Origin: Anaeromicrobium sp.
GTDB taxonomy: Bacteria; Bacillota; Clostridia; Peptostreptococcales; Thermotaleaceae
Direction: 5' to 3'
NCBI RefSeq assembly: GCF_025210435.1
Contig: NZ_JAOART010000038.1
Span: 1-39,067, forward strand
DNA: 39,067 nt
This document shows, piece after piece, positions 17,393 through 27,280 of the stretch. A model generated the notes under the pieces. That model did not search any database. It saw only the letters and a list, made by a program, of their open reading frames with translations, and was not told the origin of the DNA. The position numbers and the translations under genes are program-made. How positions within the stretch are numbered: position 1 is the first letter of the stretch; every line of letters starts with the position of its first letter.

Positions 17393-18470
17393 GGAAAATA
17401 AATTTATGAATGCAATTAAAAGTGACACATTTATGTATACCATGTTAGCCATCATAATGGGACTTTTTGTTGGAGCTGTCATAATTACCATATCAGGATA
17501 TAATCCTGTAGAAGCCTATAGCACCATGCTAAAGGGGATTTTTTCAAAACCTAAGTATATGGCTAGAACTATTATTCGTTCAACGCCTCTTATATTAACA
17601 GGTTTATCTGTGGCATTTGCCTTTAGAACGGGACTATTTAACATTGGAGTTGAAGGTCAATTTATTATAGGTGCCCTAGTAGCTTCCCTACTCGGATACT
17701 TCATACATTTACCAGCAATTATTCATATACCTATAGTTTTTCTAGGTGCCACATTAGCAGCTGCCCTATGGGGAGCCATCGCTGGATATTTAAAGGCACG
17801 ATTTGGAGTTCATGAGGTTATTGCGACTATTATGTTAAACTGGATAGCCCTTTATACTTCAAACTATGTAATAACAATGAAAGGTGTAAAAAAGCCAGGA
17901 ACAGAATCTACATATGACATAGTAGAATCGGCTAGAATTACAATAACTGGTTTTAGACATGTGGTAGGACCGGCTAAAATACATTGGGGAACTTTAATCG
18001 CTATTGTTATAGCTGTAATCGTTTCTTATATATTATTTAAAACTACTATTGGTTACGAATTACGTGCAGTTGGATACAACAAAGATGCTGCTAAATATGG
18101 TGGAATAAATGTTAACAAAAATATGATCCTAGCCATGGCTATTGCTGGTGCTTTAGGTGGAGCTGCTGGAGCTTTAAACATTATGGGTGAAGCATATCAC
18201 GTATCCGTACTTGCAGCCACAGAAGGTTATGGATTTAATGGAATTGCAGTAGCATTGATAGGAAACAACAGTCCTCTAGGAGTAGTATTATCTGCGTTTT
18301 TATTCGGAGGTATAACATTTGGTGGTATGAGAATGCAACAACTGGGAATACCAACAGAAGTTATAAATATCGTTATAGGTTCTATAGTATTCTTTATAGC
18401 AACTTATAGAATATTCGAATATACAAAGAAATACTTTAAGAAGAAAAAACTCCAAAAGGAGGTTAAGTAA
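17382..18470 (+). CDS. Nucleoside ABC transporter permease (NupP-like)
   Basis: This 362-residue integral membrane protein of the BPD_transp_2 family has about 9-10 hydrophobic segments. It shows the family sequence FRTGLFNIGVEGQFIIGAL (about 80-98) and a later AAGALNIMGEAY segment. The likely start is the TTG at 17382, 8 bases after GGAGG (17369-17373), inside the end of the ATPase gene. The overlap of 11 bases implies coupled translation. The C-terminus is Lys-rich. It pairs with the next gene as the two-permease channel of the importer. Confidence 0.9.
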   Translation: MKNKENKFMNAIKSDTFMYTMLAIIMGLFVGAVIITISGYNPVEAYSTMLKGIFSKPKYMARTIIRSTPLILTGLSVAFAFRTGLFNIGVEGQFIIGALVASLLGYFIHLPAIIHIPIVFLGATLAAALWGAIAGYLKARFGVHEVIATIMLNWIALYTSNYVITMKGVKKPGTESTYDIVESARITITGFRHVVGPAKIHWGTLIAIVIAVIVSYILFKTTIGYELRAVGYNKDAAKYGGINVNKNMILAMAIAGALGGAAGALNIMGEAYHVSVLAATEGYGFNGIAVALIGNNSPLGVVLSAFLFGGITFGGMRMQQLGIPTEVINIVIGSIVFFIATYRIFEYTKKYFKKKKLQKEVK

Positions 18471-18472
18471 TT

Positions 18473-19435
18473 ATGGAATTAAGAGATTTAGCAATTATAC
18501 TTGGAACTACCCTTATGTATTGTACTCCTCTTATATATGGAGCATTAGCAGGTGTATTTTCAGAAAACAGTGGTGTTGTAAATATTGGTATTGAAGGTAT
18601 GATGACTATAGGAGCCTTTGCAGGAACAGCATCAGCATTTTTACTACAAGAATCATTCGGTAACGTTTGGTGGGTACCTGTATTAGGTTTCATAATAGCT
18701 GGTATTGCCGGTGGACTATTTGGACTTATGCATGCTGTAGCATCCATAAACTTTAAGGCAGATCAAGTTATATCAGGTATTGCAATTAACTTTTTAGGTG
18801 GAGGTGTGGGCATATTCTTAGCTCGTAGATTATTTGGATCTACAACTACTCCTGCATTACCCCTTGAGTCTAAAATATCAAGACCACTTCATGGCTTATT
18901 AAAGGATAGTCCAATGCTTGCATCTGTATTTGACCAATTTTCAACTGTATACTTTGCATTTTTCTTAGTAGCTCTATCTTGGTATGTATTGTATAGAACT
19001 AAATTAGGTCTTAGAATAAGAGCTGTAGGTGAGCATCCAAAGGCAGCAGATACATTAGGTATTAATGTATATAAAATCAGATATTTTTCAGTTATATTAT
19101 CTGGTGTATTAGCAGGATTTGGTGGAGCATCATTGAGTATGGCCATTGTTGCAAACTTTAGACCGACATTAATATCTGGTCAAGGGTTCATAGCCCTAGC
19201 AGCCATGATATTTGGTAAGTGGAAGCCACAAGGAGCATTAGTAGCATGTTTACTATTTGGTGCAACTACTGCAATACAAATTTACTTAGGTGGAACAGAA
19301 GCGGGAGCAGGAATTTCAACACATCTGTTATCCATGATTCCATATGTAGTAACCATATTTGTATTAATCGGATTTGGGGGAAAGACATCTGCACCAGCTG
19401 CTAATGGCGCCCCATATGAAAAGGATAAGAGATAA
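18473..19435 (+). CDS. Nucleoside ABC transporter permease (NupQ-like)
   Basis: The second permease has 320 residues and about 8-9 membrane segments. Family features are GVFSENSGVVNIGIEGMM (about 25-42) and the GINVYKIRYFSVILSG segment after the ERxxGE-like loop AVGEHPKAADTLG. The ATG lies 2 bases after the preceding stop, with AGGAGG overlapping the end of the upstream gene, so the two are translationally coupled. A terminator follows. Together with the lipoprotein and ATPase it makes a complete purine-nucleoside-type importer. Confidence 0.92.
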   Translation: MELRDLAIILGTTLMYCTPLIYGALAGVFSENSGVVNIGIEGMMTIGAFAGTASAFLLQESFGNVWWVPVLGFIIAGIAGGLFGLMHAVASINFKADQVISGIAINFLGGGVGIFLARRLFGSTTTPALPLESKISRPLHGLLKDSPMLASVFDQFSTVYFAFFLVALSWYVLYRTKLGLRIRAVGEHPKAADTLGINVYKIRYFSVILSGVLAGFGGASLSMAIVANFRPTLISGQGFIALAAMIFGKWKPQGALVACLLFGATTAIQIYLGGTEAGAGISTHLLSMIPYVVTIFVLIGFGGKTSAPAANGAPYEKDKR

Positions 19436-19445
19436 AGAGAAAGAT

Positions 19446-19476
19446 AAAGATAGGTTTTTAAACCTATCTTTTTTTT
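19446..19476 (+). terminator. Terminator of the nucleoside transporter operon
   Basis: AAAGATAGGTTT pairs with AAACCTATCTTT and a run of T residues follows (to 19476). It begins 11 bases after the last permease stop. Confidence 0.9.
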
Positions 19477-19585
19477 GTCCATTTTTCTAACCACCTTTAA
19501 TAAAGATAGGTTTAGTGCTATAATTATAATGTGGCAAAAAAGATTATGAAAGAAATGAAGGGACAGAAGAGGACGGTGATTAAAG

Positions 19586-20992
19586 GTGCATTTAGGTATT
19601 AGTTTGAATGTGGAACAAATTCAAAAGCTAGTTATGACACCGGAGTTGAAGCAATCTATACAAATCCTTCAATTCAATTATCAAGAGTTAAATAATTTTA
19701 TTAATGAAGAAATAATGACTAATCCTGTTATAGATGTGCCTAATGTGCAAGAAAATATACAAGATAAAAGTGTTGAATTAGGAAAACAAAAGGAAGAAAA
19801 ACAGGAGAAGAAGGATATAGATTGGAAAGAATACTTTAAAGAATATGATGATATAAGTTATAAAAGTACTTACAATAAGTCAAAGGATGAAGAAGTTTCT
19901 TTTGAACAATTTGTATCTTCAGAGACATCTTTAACAGATCATTTGTTATTTCAATTACAATTTTCCATGTTAAATGAAGAAGAAATGGAAATAGGAAAAT
20001 ATTTAATCGAATCTTTAAATAATAATGGATACTTAAATATAGGTATAGAAGAAATTAGTAAAAGCATTTTGAAGGATGAAGGCATAATAGGAAATGTTTT
20101 GTCTTTAATACAAACCTTTGATCCAGTAGGGGTTGGTGCTAGAAGTTTAAAAGAATGTCTTTTAATACAAGTGGAGCAAATGGGTATTGAAGATGACACT
20201 ATAAAAAAGGTAATAGAAGGTCATTTAAATCATATTGCTGACAATAAACTTGCTAATATAGGAAAAGATCTAAATATAGATATTAAAAAAATACAAGAAA
20301 TCTCAGATTTTATAAAGACTTTAGAGCCTAAACCAGGACGATTATTCGCATCGAAAAAAGATATAAAATATATAACACCAGATGTGAATGTAGAAAAAAT
20401 TGACGATGAATATGTGGTACTTGTTAACGATTCTACAGCACCAAGACTTTCTGTAAGTCCATATTATAAAAGGATATTGTTAAATTCAGAAAAGAGTTCA
20501 AATACGTCTAAATTTTTAAATGAAAAATTAAACTCGGCCATGTGGTTAATAAAAAGTATAGAACAAAGAAGGCAGACCATATTTAATGTGGTAAGTGCCA
20601 TAGTTGAATATCAAAAGGATTTTTTTGATTATGGAAGGAAGTACCTAAAGCCCCTTACGTTGAAGAAAATAGCCAATGAAGTGGGAGTTCACGAATCTAC
20701 AGTGAGTAGAGCTGTAAATGGAAAGTATATGCAGACTCCAAGGGGGGTTTTTGAAATAAAATTTTTCTTTTCAAGTGGCGTATCTAATCAGATGGGAGAA
20801 GGTGTTTCATCACAAAGTATAAAGACCATAATAAAAGATTTAATAGATAATGAGAATCAGAAAAAACCCCTTAGCGATCAGGCCATATCGGACATATTAA
20901 AGAAAAAGGGTATAAATATATCTAGGAGAACTGTTGCTAAATATAGGGATGAGATGAAGATACAATCTTCATCAAAAAGAAAGCGATTTTAA
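19586..20992 (+). CDS. rpoN: RNA polymerase sigma-54 factor
   Basis: Sigma-54 directs RNA polymerase to -24/-12 promoters and needs an AAA+ activator. The 468-residue protein has region I (QKLVMTPELKQSIQILQF, about 12-29) with its Gln/Leu-rich pattern, an acidic linker, the core-binding region, an HTH (VHESTVSRAVNGKYMQTPRG) and the RpoN box close to SRRTVAKYRDEMKIQSS near the C-terminus. The start is GTG at 19586, with GGTG 7 bases before it. A TATAAT box lies at 19519-19524. No sigma-54 activator gene or clear -24/-12 site was found in the window. It stands upstream of the cggR operon. Confidence 0.97.
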   Translation: MHLGISLNVEQIQKLVMTPELKQSIQILQFNYQELNNFINEEIMTNPVIDVPNVQENIQDKSVELGKQKEEKQEKKDIDWKEYFKEYDDISYKSTYNKSKDEEVSFEQFVSSETSLTDHLLFQLQFSMLNEEEMEIGKYLIESLNNNGYLNIGIEEISKSILKDEGIIGNVLSLIQTFDPVGVGARSLKECLLIQVEQMGIEDDTIKKVIEGHLNHIADNKLANIGKDLNIDIKKIQEISDFIKTLEPKPGRLFASKKDIKYITPDVNVEKIDDEYVVLVNDSTAPRLSVSPYYKRILLNSEKSSNTSKFLNEKLNSAMWLIKSIEQRRQTIFNVVSAIVEYQKDFFDYGRKYLKPLTLKKIANEVGVHESTVSRAVNGKYMQTPRGVFEIKFFFSSGVSNQMGEGVSSQSIKTIIKDLIDNENQKKPLSDQAISDILKKKGINISRRTVAKYRDEMKIQSSSKRKRF

Positions 20993-21000
20993 CTAAAACA

Positions 21001-21044
21001 AAAGGGTATGATAAAGATAAGTGTCTTTATTATACTCTTTTTTA
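21001..21044 (+). terminator. Terminator after rpoN
   Basis: A 16-bp stem with one or two G-U pairs (AAGGGTATGATAAAGA with TCTTTATTATACTCTTTT) closes on loop TAAGTG and runs into T residues. Confidence 0.8.
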
Positions 21045-21050
21045 TTTGGA

Positions 21051-21079
21051 CCTATTTCAGGAAAATATATTGAAAATTT
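21051..21079. repeat. Solo copy of a repeat end also found at 1229-1256
   Basis: The sequence CCTATTTCAGG followed by AAAATATATTGAAAATTT matches the left arm of the insert in the long palindromic repeat at 1229-1256 almost base for base. Its partner arm is not seen in the following 200 bases, so this looks like a remnant. Confidence 0.55.
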
Positions 21080-21119
21080 CATATAAAGGAATAATAATTA
21101 ATTATTTACTAAAACTAAT

Positions 21120-21264
21120 TTATAGATTAGGTAAAAGAAGGAAAAACTGTTACCTTATGGTGTAACAGGCATACGGAAATATTACCTTTGAAAAGGCAGA
21201 ATAAAGGCACCTTAAAATTAAAATTTCCGTATTGCCATTTATATCTATTTATGATAATCTATAA
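21120..21264. repeat. Structured palindromic element upstream of cggR
   Basis: Outer perfect 10-base inverted repeat TTATAGATTA (21120-21129) with TAATCTATAA (21255-21264). Inside are a CTGTTAC/GTAACAG hairpin (21147-21168) and a 10-base inverted repeat ATACGGAAAT (21171-21180) with ATTTCCGTAT (21223-21232). The layout is that of a MITE-like or folded-RNA element. Its right arm supplies the -10 box of the cggR promoter. No second copy occurs in this window. Confidence 0.6.
21232..21260 (+). promoter_or_regulatory. Promoter of the cggR-gapA glycolytic operon
   Basis: TTGCCA (21232-21237), a 17-base spacer and TAATCT (21255-21260). It lies just upstream of the CggR operator, so transcription should start around 21266-21268, at the operator's edge. 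Confidence 0.65.
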
Positions 21265-21269
21265 GCAGG

Positions 21270-21305
21270 CGGGACAGCAAATGACTATACGGGCTGAAAT
21301 GGTCC
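21270..21305 (+). promoter_or_regulatory. CggR operator
   Basis: The sequence reads CGGGAC-N6-TGAC-N4-CGGGCT-N6-GTCC. The B. subtilis CggR operator is CGGGAC-N6-TGTC-N4-CGGGAC-N6-TGTC, so half-sites and all spacings agree, with a few base changes. It lies between the promoter and the cggR start, where repressor would block elongation. This supports autoregulation of the operon, relieved by fructose-1,6-bisphosphate. Confidence 0.8.
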
Positions 21306-21335
21306 CGACACAATTGTTAGAAATGAGGAATAAGA

Positions 21336-22391
21336 TTGCTAAAATATGAAAATAGCAATGGATATATGGAAGAAATTATTCAGATAGGTAAAAAGTTAGC
21401 ACCGGAGCTGAATGAAATCTTTCCTAGAAGATATGAGATACTAAGGCAAATTGAGAAAAATCAACCCATAGGAAGAAGAAGTCTTTCTCAGATTTTGGAA
21501 ATTGGAGAAAGGATAGTAAGATCAGAAGTAAACATCCTAAAGGAACAAGGCTTTATAGAAATACATTCTAGTGGAATGAATACTACTGAATTTGGGAAAA
21601 ATAGTCTAGGAGTGCTAAAAGATTTCGTTTACGATAGGAGAAAGCTACATGACCTTGAAGATACTCTAAAGGATAAATTAAATGTAAGAAAAGTTTTAAT
21701 TGTAATGGATTCTTATGATGAAGATGAATCTGTTATAAAAGAAGTTGGAAAGACAGCTGCTAATTATTTGAAAAGCATACTAACTAAGGAAATGATAATA
21801 GGAATAACTGGAGGAAAGACCATGCAAATGGTTGCTGAAGGTGTAAGTTCTGAAAATAACAAAAATAAGAATGTGGTAGTAGTTCCAGGTCGTGGAGGCC
21901 TTGGTAGAAGTGTTGAAAAGCAATCTAATACCATAGCAGCTACCTTGGCAGAAAAATTAAAAGCAAGTTATAGATTACTACATGTATCTGATAATATATC
22001 AAAGGAACTAATAGATAAGTTAATTAAAGATCCATATATTAAAGAAGTGGTAGAGTACATAAAGAAGATTGAAACCCTAATATTTGGAATAGGTAGGGCC
22101 GATAAGATGGCTAACAATAGGGGTACTGAAGTGGAAAAGATAGAAAATATTATTAAAAAGGGTGCAGTGGCAGAGGCCTTCGGATACTATTTTGATAAAA
22201 ATGGAGAAATAGTAGAAGAGGTAAACACCATAGGTGTGAGCCTAAATCACTATAAGGAGTTAGAACATCCCATAGGAGCTGCATGTGGAAATCAAAAGGC
22301 AGAGGCAATAATTGCAATTAGCAAATTAAATAAAAACCTGGTCTTGGTCATAGACGAGGGATTAGCAAAAGAAATTTTTAAAAAAATTTAA
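21336..22391 (+). CDS. cggR: Central glycolytic genes regulator CggR (SorC family)
   Basis: CggR represses the operon coding for the lower half of glycolysis; fructose-1,6-bisphosphate is the known effector in B. subtilis. The 351 residues have an N-terminal winged-helix region (about 25-75) and a SorC-type sugar-binding domain (about 95-345), with GITGGKTM and VVPGRGGLGRSVEKQSN, the phosphosugar-binding segments. The start is TTG at 21336, 7 bases after GAGG (21325-21328). It is the first gene of the operon, 27 bases before gapA. Confidence 0.94.
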   Translation: MLKYENSNGYMEEIIQIGKKLAPELNEIFPRRYEILRQIEKNQPIGRRSLSQILEIGERIVRSEVNILKEQGFIEIHSSGMNTTEFGKNSLGVLKDFVYDRRKLHDLEDTLKDKLNVRKVLIVMDSYDEDESVIKEVGKTAANYLKSILTKEMIIGITGGKTMQMVAEGVSSENNKNKNVVVVPGRGGLGRSVEKQSNTIAATLAEKLKASYRLLHVSDNISKELIDKLIKDPYIKEVVEYIKKIETLIFGIGRADKMANNRGTEVEKIENIIKKGAVAEAFGYYFDKNGEIVEEVNTIGVSLNHYKELEHPIGAACGNQKAEAIIAISKLNKNLVLVIDEGLAKEIFKKI

Positions 22392-22418
22392 GTTTTATAA
22401 GAGTTAAGGAGGATTAAC

Positions 22419-23432
22419 ATGACTGTAAAAGTTGCTATTAACGGTTTTGGAAGAATTGGAAGAAATGCATTTAAAATTGCTATGGAGAGAGCAGACAAGA
22501 AATTTGAGGTAGTTGCTATAAACGATTTAACTGATGCTAAGACATTAGCTCACTTATTAAAGTATGACAGTTGTTTTGGAAAGTTTGATTTAAGTGTAGA
22601 AGTTAAAGAAGGAGCTATGGTAGTAGATGGTAAAGAAATTAAGATCTTCGCTGAAAGGGATCCTGAAAACTTACCTTGGGGAGAACTAGGAATAGATGTA
22701 GTTGTTGAATCTACTGGGTTCTTTAGAGAAAAGTCTAAAGCTGAAAAGCACATTAAAGCTGGGGCTAAGAAAGTAATCATTTCTGCACCTGCTAAGAATG
22801 AAGATGTTACTGTAGTATTAGGAGTTAACGAAGGAGACTACAATCCTGAGACAGATCACGTAATCTCAAATGCATCTTGTACTACTAACTGTTTAGCACC
22901 ATTTGCTAAAATAATAGACGAAAACTTTGGAATTAAAACTGGATTGATGACTACAGTTCATGCTTATACTAATGATCAAAATACATTAGATGCACCGCAT
23001 GCGGACTTAAGAAGAGCAAGAGCTGCTGCTGAGTCTATTATCCCAACAACTACTGGAGCTGCTGCTGCAGTTGCATTAGTATTGCCTCAATTAAAGGGAA
23101 AATTAAACGGAATGGCTATGAGAGTTCCAACTCCTACAGTTTCTGTTGTAGATTTAGTTGTTGAACTTGAAAAAGAAACTACTGCTGAAGAAATTAACTC
23201 TAAGTTAAAAGCAGCGGCTGAAGGTCAATTAAAGGGAATCTTAGGATTCAGTGATGAGCCTTTAGTATCTATTGACTATAGAAAAGATTCAAGATCTTCA
23301 ATCGTAGATGGATTATCAACTATGGTTATGGAAGGAAAACTTGCTAAAATCGTATCTTGGTATGATAATGAGTGGGGATACTCTACAAGAGTAGTAGACT
23401 TAATAAGCTACCTTATCGAAAGAGGTCTTTAA
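22419..23432 (+). CDS. gapA: Glyceraldehyde-3-phosphate dehydrogenase
   Basis: This cytosolic glycolytic enzyme oxidises glyceraldehyde 3-phosphate to 1,3-bisphosphoglycerate with NAD. The 337 residues have the Rossmann start INGFGRIGR (8-16) and the catalytic Cys154 in SNASCTTNC. The adenine-ribose contact region is INDLTD (35-40); Asp36 favours NAD over [13 protein letters not shown] carries the catalytic His. An AAGGAGG ribosome site precedes the ATG. The gene is second in the operon. A strong hairpin lies after its stop. Confidence 0.98.
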   Translation: MTVKVAINGFGRIGRNAFKIAMERADKKFEVVAINDLTDAKTLAHLLKYDSCFGKFDLSVEVKEGAMVVDGKEIKIFAERDPENLPWGELGIDVVVESTGFFREKSKAEKHIKAGAKKVIISAPAKNEDVTVVLGVNEGDYNPETDHVISNASCTTNCLAPFAKIIDENFGIKTGLMTTVHAYTNDQNTLDAPHADLRRARAAAESIIPTTTGAAAAVALVLPQLKGKLNGMAMRVPTPTVSVVDLVVELEKETTAEEINSKLKAAAEGQLKGILGFSDEPLVSIDYRKDSRSSIVDGLSTMVMEGKLAKIVSWYDNEWGYSTRVVDLISYLIERGL

Positions 23433-23436
23433 AAAA

Positions 23437-23484
23437 TATAAAGAGTCCAATTCATAGGTTGAATTGGACTCTTTATAATAGTTT
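23437..23484 (+). terminator. Strong hairpin between gapA and pgk
   Basis: A perfect 18-bp stem (23437-23454 with 23460-23477, loop TAGGT) is followed by AATAGTTTT. The T-run is weak, so it is more likely to attenuate or to protect the cggR-gapA message than to stop all transcription. It would let gapA be more abundant than pgk, tpiA and eno. Confidence 0.75.
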
Positions 23485-23511
23485 TAAATATACTATATAG
23501 AGGTGAACGAA

Positions 23512-24699
23512 TTGGTGAAGAAAACTATAGAAGATATTCAAGTAAGTGGTAAAAAAGTTTTAGTAAGATGTGACTTTAATGTACCTATGGACGAAAATAA
23601 GAATATTACTGATGACATCAGAATTAAAGGTGCATTGCCAACTATTAAATACTTAGTTGAAAATAAGGCTAAGGTTATTTTAATGTCTCATTTAGGAAGA
23701 CCAAAGGGAGAGCCTAAAAAGGAATTTAGTCTTGAACCAGTGGCTGTTAGATTAGCTCAATTACTAGGTCAAGAAGTAACTTTTGCTGCTGATGATGTGG
23801 TAGTTGGAGAAAGTGCTAAGAAGGCAACTTCTGAAATGAAAGAAGGGGACGTTGTATTACTTGAAAATGTTCGTTTCAGAAAGGACACTAAGAATGACCC
23901 TGAGTATGCTAAAGAATTAGCATCTCTAGCTGACGTGTTTGTAAATGATGCATTCGGAACTGCACATAGAGCTCACGCATCTACTGCGGGAGTAGCTGAC
24001 TATTTACCAGCTGTGGCAGGATACTTAATAGAAAAAGAAGTGAAAATTATGGGAGATGCCCTATCTACTCCACAAAGACCTTTCGTTTCAATTTTAGGTG
24101 GTGCTAAGGTAAGTGATAAGATAGGAGTAATCCAAAACTTAATTGAAAAGGTAGATGCACTAATTATTGGTGGAGGAATGGCATTTACTTTCTTAAAGGC
24201 TAAAGGATATGAAGTAGGAACATCACTACTTGAATCTGATAAAATAGATTTAGCTAAAGAATTAATGGCTAAGGCTGAGGAAAAGGGAGTAGATATGTTG
24301 CTACCTGTAGATGTAGTTGTAGCTAAAGAATTCAAAGCTGATGCTGAGAATAAGACTGTTCATGGAGACAATATGCCTACAGACATGATGGGACTAGACG
24401 TAGGGCCAAAGTCTGTAGAACTTTTCTCTGATGCAATTAAGAATGCTAAGACTGTTGTATGGAACGGACCAATGGGAGTATTTGAAATGCCTGCATTTGC
24501 AGTTGGAACTAAAGATGTGGCAAAGGCTGTTGCAGAATGTGCGGGAACTACTATAATAGGTGGTGGAGATAGTGCTGCTGCAGTTGAGCAATTAGGATAC
24601 GCTCATAAGATGACTCATATATCAACAGGTGGTGGAGCATCTTTAGAATTCTTAGAAGGAAAAGAACTTCCAGGAATTGCAGCACTTGAAGATAAATAA
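23512..24699 (+). CDS. pgk: Phosphoglycerate kinase
   Basis: This enzyme makes ATP from 1,3-bisphosphoglycerate. Visible motifs are [11 protein letters not shown] near the start, [22 protein letters not shown] and the C-terminal nucleotide region [11 protein letters not shown] with [17 protein letters not shown]. The family usually starts MVKKTIED, which points to the TTG at 23512 (then GTG = Val). AGAGG (23499-23503) lies 8 bases before it, while a GTG at 23503 overlaps the ribosome site. Length is 395 residues, normal. It is in the operon with gapA, after the intergenic hairpin. Confidence 0.97.
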   Translation: MVKKTIEDIQVSGKKVLVRCDFNVPMDENKNITDDIRIKGALPTIKYLVENKAKVILMSHLGRPKGEPKKEFSLEPVAVRLAQLLGQEVTFAADDVVVGESAKKATSEMKEGDVVLLENVRFRKDTKNDPEYAKELASLADVFVNDAFGTAHRAHASTAGVADYLPAVAGYLIEKEVKIMGDALSTPQRPFVSILGGAKVSDKIGVIQNLIEKVDALIIGGGMAFTFLKAKGYEVGTSLLESDKIDLAKELMAKAEEKGVDMLLPVDVVVAKEFKADAENKTVHGDNMPTDMMGLDVGPKSVELFSDAIKNAKTVVWNGPMGVFEMPAFAVGTKDVAKAVAECAGTTIIGGGDSAAAVEQLGYAHKMTHISTGGGASLEFLEGKELPGIAALEDK

Positions 24700-24729
24700 G
24701 ACTACATAAGTTTGCAGGAGGGGAAAATG

Positions 24730-25476
24730 ATGAGAAAACCAATAATAGCTGGAAACTGGAAAATGCATAAGACTATTGGTGAAGCAGTAGATTTTGTAAA
24801 TGGTATTAAGGACCAAGTTAAAGATCCCACAGTAGATGTGGTAATTTGTGCACCAGCTCTTTTATTACCAGCATTGAAGGAAGTTACAAAGGGAACTAAT
24901 GTTAATGTGGCTGCTCAAAACATGCACTGGGAAGAGAAGGGTGCATTCACTGGTGAAATATCTCCAATAATGTTAAAGGACTTAGGAGTTGAGTACTGTG
25001 TACTTGGCCACTCTGAAAGAAGACAATACTTTAATGAAACAGATGAAACTGTAAACAAGAAAGTATTATCTGCCTTATCCCATGGAATTTTACCAATCAT
25101 GTGTATTGGAGAAACTCTAGAGCAAAGAGAAGAAGGAAAAACTAATGATGTGGTTAATGGACAAGTAATTGCAGGATTAGAAACTGTATCTGCTGATCAT
25201 ATTGAGAAGGTAGTATTAGCTTACGAGCCTATTTGGGCCATTGGAACAGGTAAAACTGCAACTCCAGAACAAGCTAATGAAGTTATTGCTGAAATTAGAA
25301 ACACAGTAGTTAAATTATATGGACAAGAAAAGGCAGACAAAGTGAGAATTCAGTATGGTGGAAGCGTTAAGCCTGCCAATGTATCTGAGATCATGTCTCA
25401 ATCAGACATTGATGGTGCATTAGTAGGAGGAGCAAGCTTAAAGACTGATGATTTTGTAGCTTTAGTAAAATATTAA
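24730..25476 (+). CDS. tpiA: Triosephosphate isomerase
   Basis: TpiA interconverts dihydroxyacetone phosphate and glyceraldehyde 3-phosphate. The 248-residue protein starts [14 protein letters not shown] (Asn and Lys at the active site), has the catalytic His in [12 protein letters not shown], the catalytic Glu in [13 protein letters not shown] and the phosphate loop YGGSVKPAN. Two adjacent ATGs, 24727 and 24730, are possible; the second is 7-8 bases from AGGAGGG and gives the usual N-terminus. It lies 30 bases after pgk. Confidence 0.97.
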   Translation: MRKPIIAGNWKMHKTIGEAVDFVNGIKDQVKDPTVDVVICAPALLLPALKEVTKGTNVNVAAQNMHWEEKGAFTGEISPIMLKDLGVEYCVLGHSERRQYFNETDETVNKKVLSALSHGILPIMCIGETLEQREEGKTNDVVNGQVIAGLETVSADHIEKVVLAYEPIWAIGTGKTATPEQANEVIAEIRNTVVKLYGQEKADKVRIQYGGSVKPANVSEIMSQSDIDGALVGGASLKTDDFVALVKY

Positions 25477-25482
25477 TATTAA

Positions 25483-26802
<1,320 letters not shown>

Positions 26803-26833
26803 TTAGTATAACTTTTACAAATTCTAGTAATAA

Positions 26834-26868
26834 TAAAAGGGTGATGGAAATTACCCTTTTATTTTTTT
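26834..26868 (+). terminator. Terminator of the glycolytic operon
   Basis: TAAAAGGGT pairs with ACCCTTTTA, followed by a run of T residues, about 30 bases after the eno stop. Confidence 0.85.
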
Positions 26869-26944
26869 AGAAAAAATATTTATATATTTCTGGAAACAGG
26901 AAGGAATACAGAAAAACAAAGGACTCTGTAAACATAGAATAATG

Positions 26945-26973
26945 TTGATTTTACTAAGTTCCTGTGTTAAAAT
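26945..26973 (+). promoter_or_regulatory. Promoter of secG
   Basis: TTGATT (26945-26950), a 17-base spacer and TAAAAT (26968-26973). The secG ATG follows 35 bases later. Confidence 0.65.
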
Positions 26974-27007
26974 AGGTATGTTGATGATGCGAGGGGGTGT
27001 AATACTA

Positions 27008-27241
27008 ATGAAGACTTTCTTTATGGTTATCCAGGTATTAGCAAGCTTAGTACTTATAGCTAGTATCTTATTACAATCTGGAAAAAGCGCAGGTTTATCA
27101 GGTTCTATAACTGGTGGAGCTGAGCAATTAATGGGAAAGAAAAGAGGACGAGGACTAGAAGATACTTTAAGTAAAATTACTTCTATCGGTGCTGGTGCTT
27201 TTATAATTACATCTATAGTATTAGTTTACTTGCAAAAGTAG
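27008..27241 (+). CDS. secG: Preprotein translocase subunit SecG
   Basis: SecG is a small membrane partner of the SecYEG protein export channel. The 77 residues have two hydrophobic segments (about 3-21 and 54-74). Between them is the family loop QSGKSAGLSGSITGGAEQL, followed by a basic stretch KKRGRG. The ATG at 27008 follows GAGGGGGTG; the frame continues upstream to 26942, but that part overlaps the promoter and is not expected to be translated. In many Firmicutes secG follows eno and precedes rnr; here hppA intervenes. Confidence 0.92.
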   Translation: MKTFFMVIQVLASLVLIASILLQSGKSAGLSGSITGGAEQLMGKKRGRGLEDTLSKITSIGAGAFIITSIVLVYLQK

Positions 27242-27280
27242 ATCAAACAATTGACGTATATTAAGGGAGGTAAATAACAA

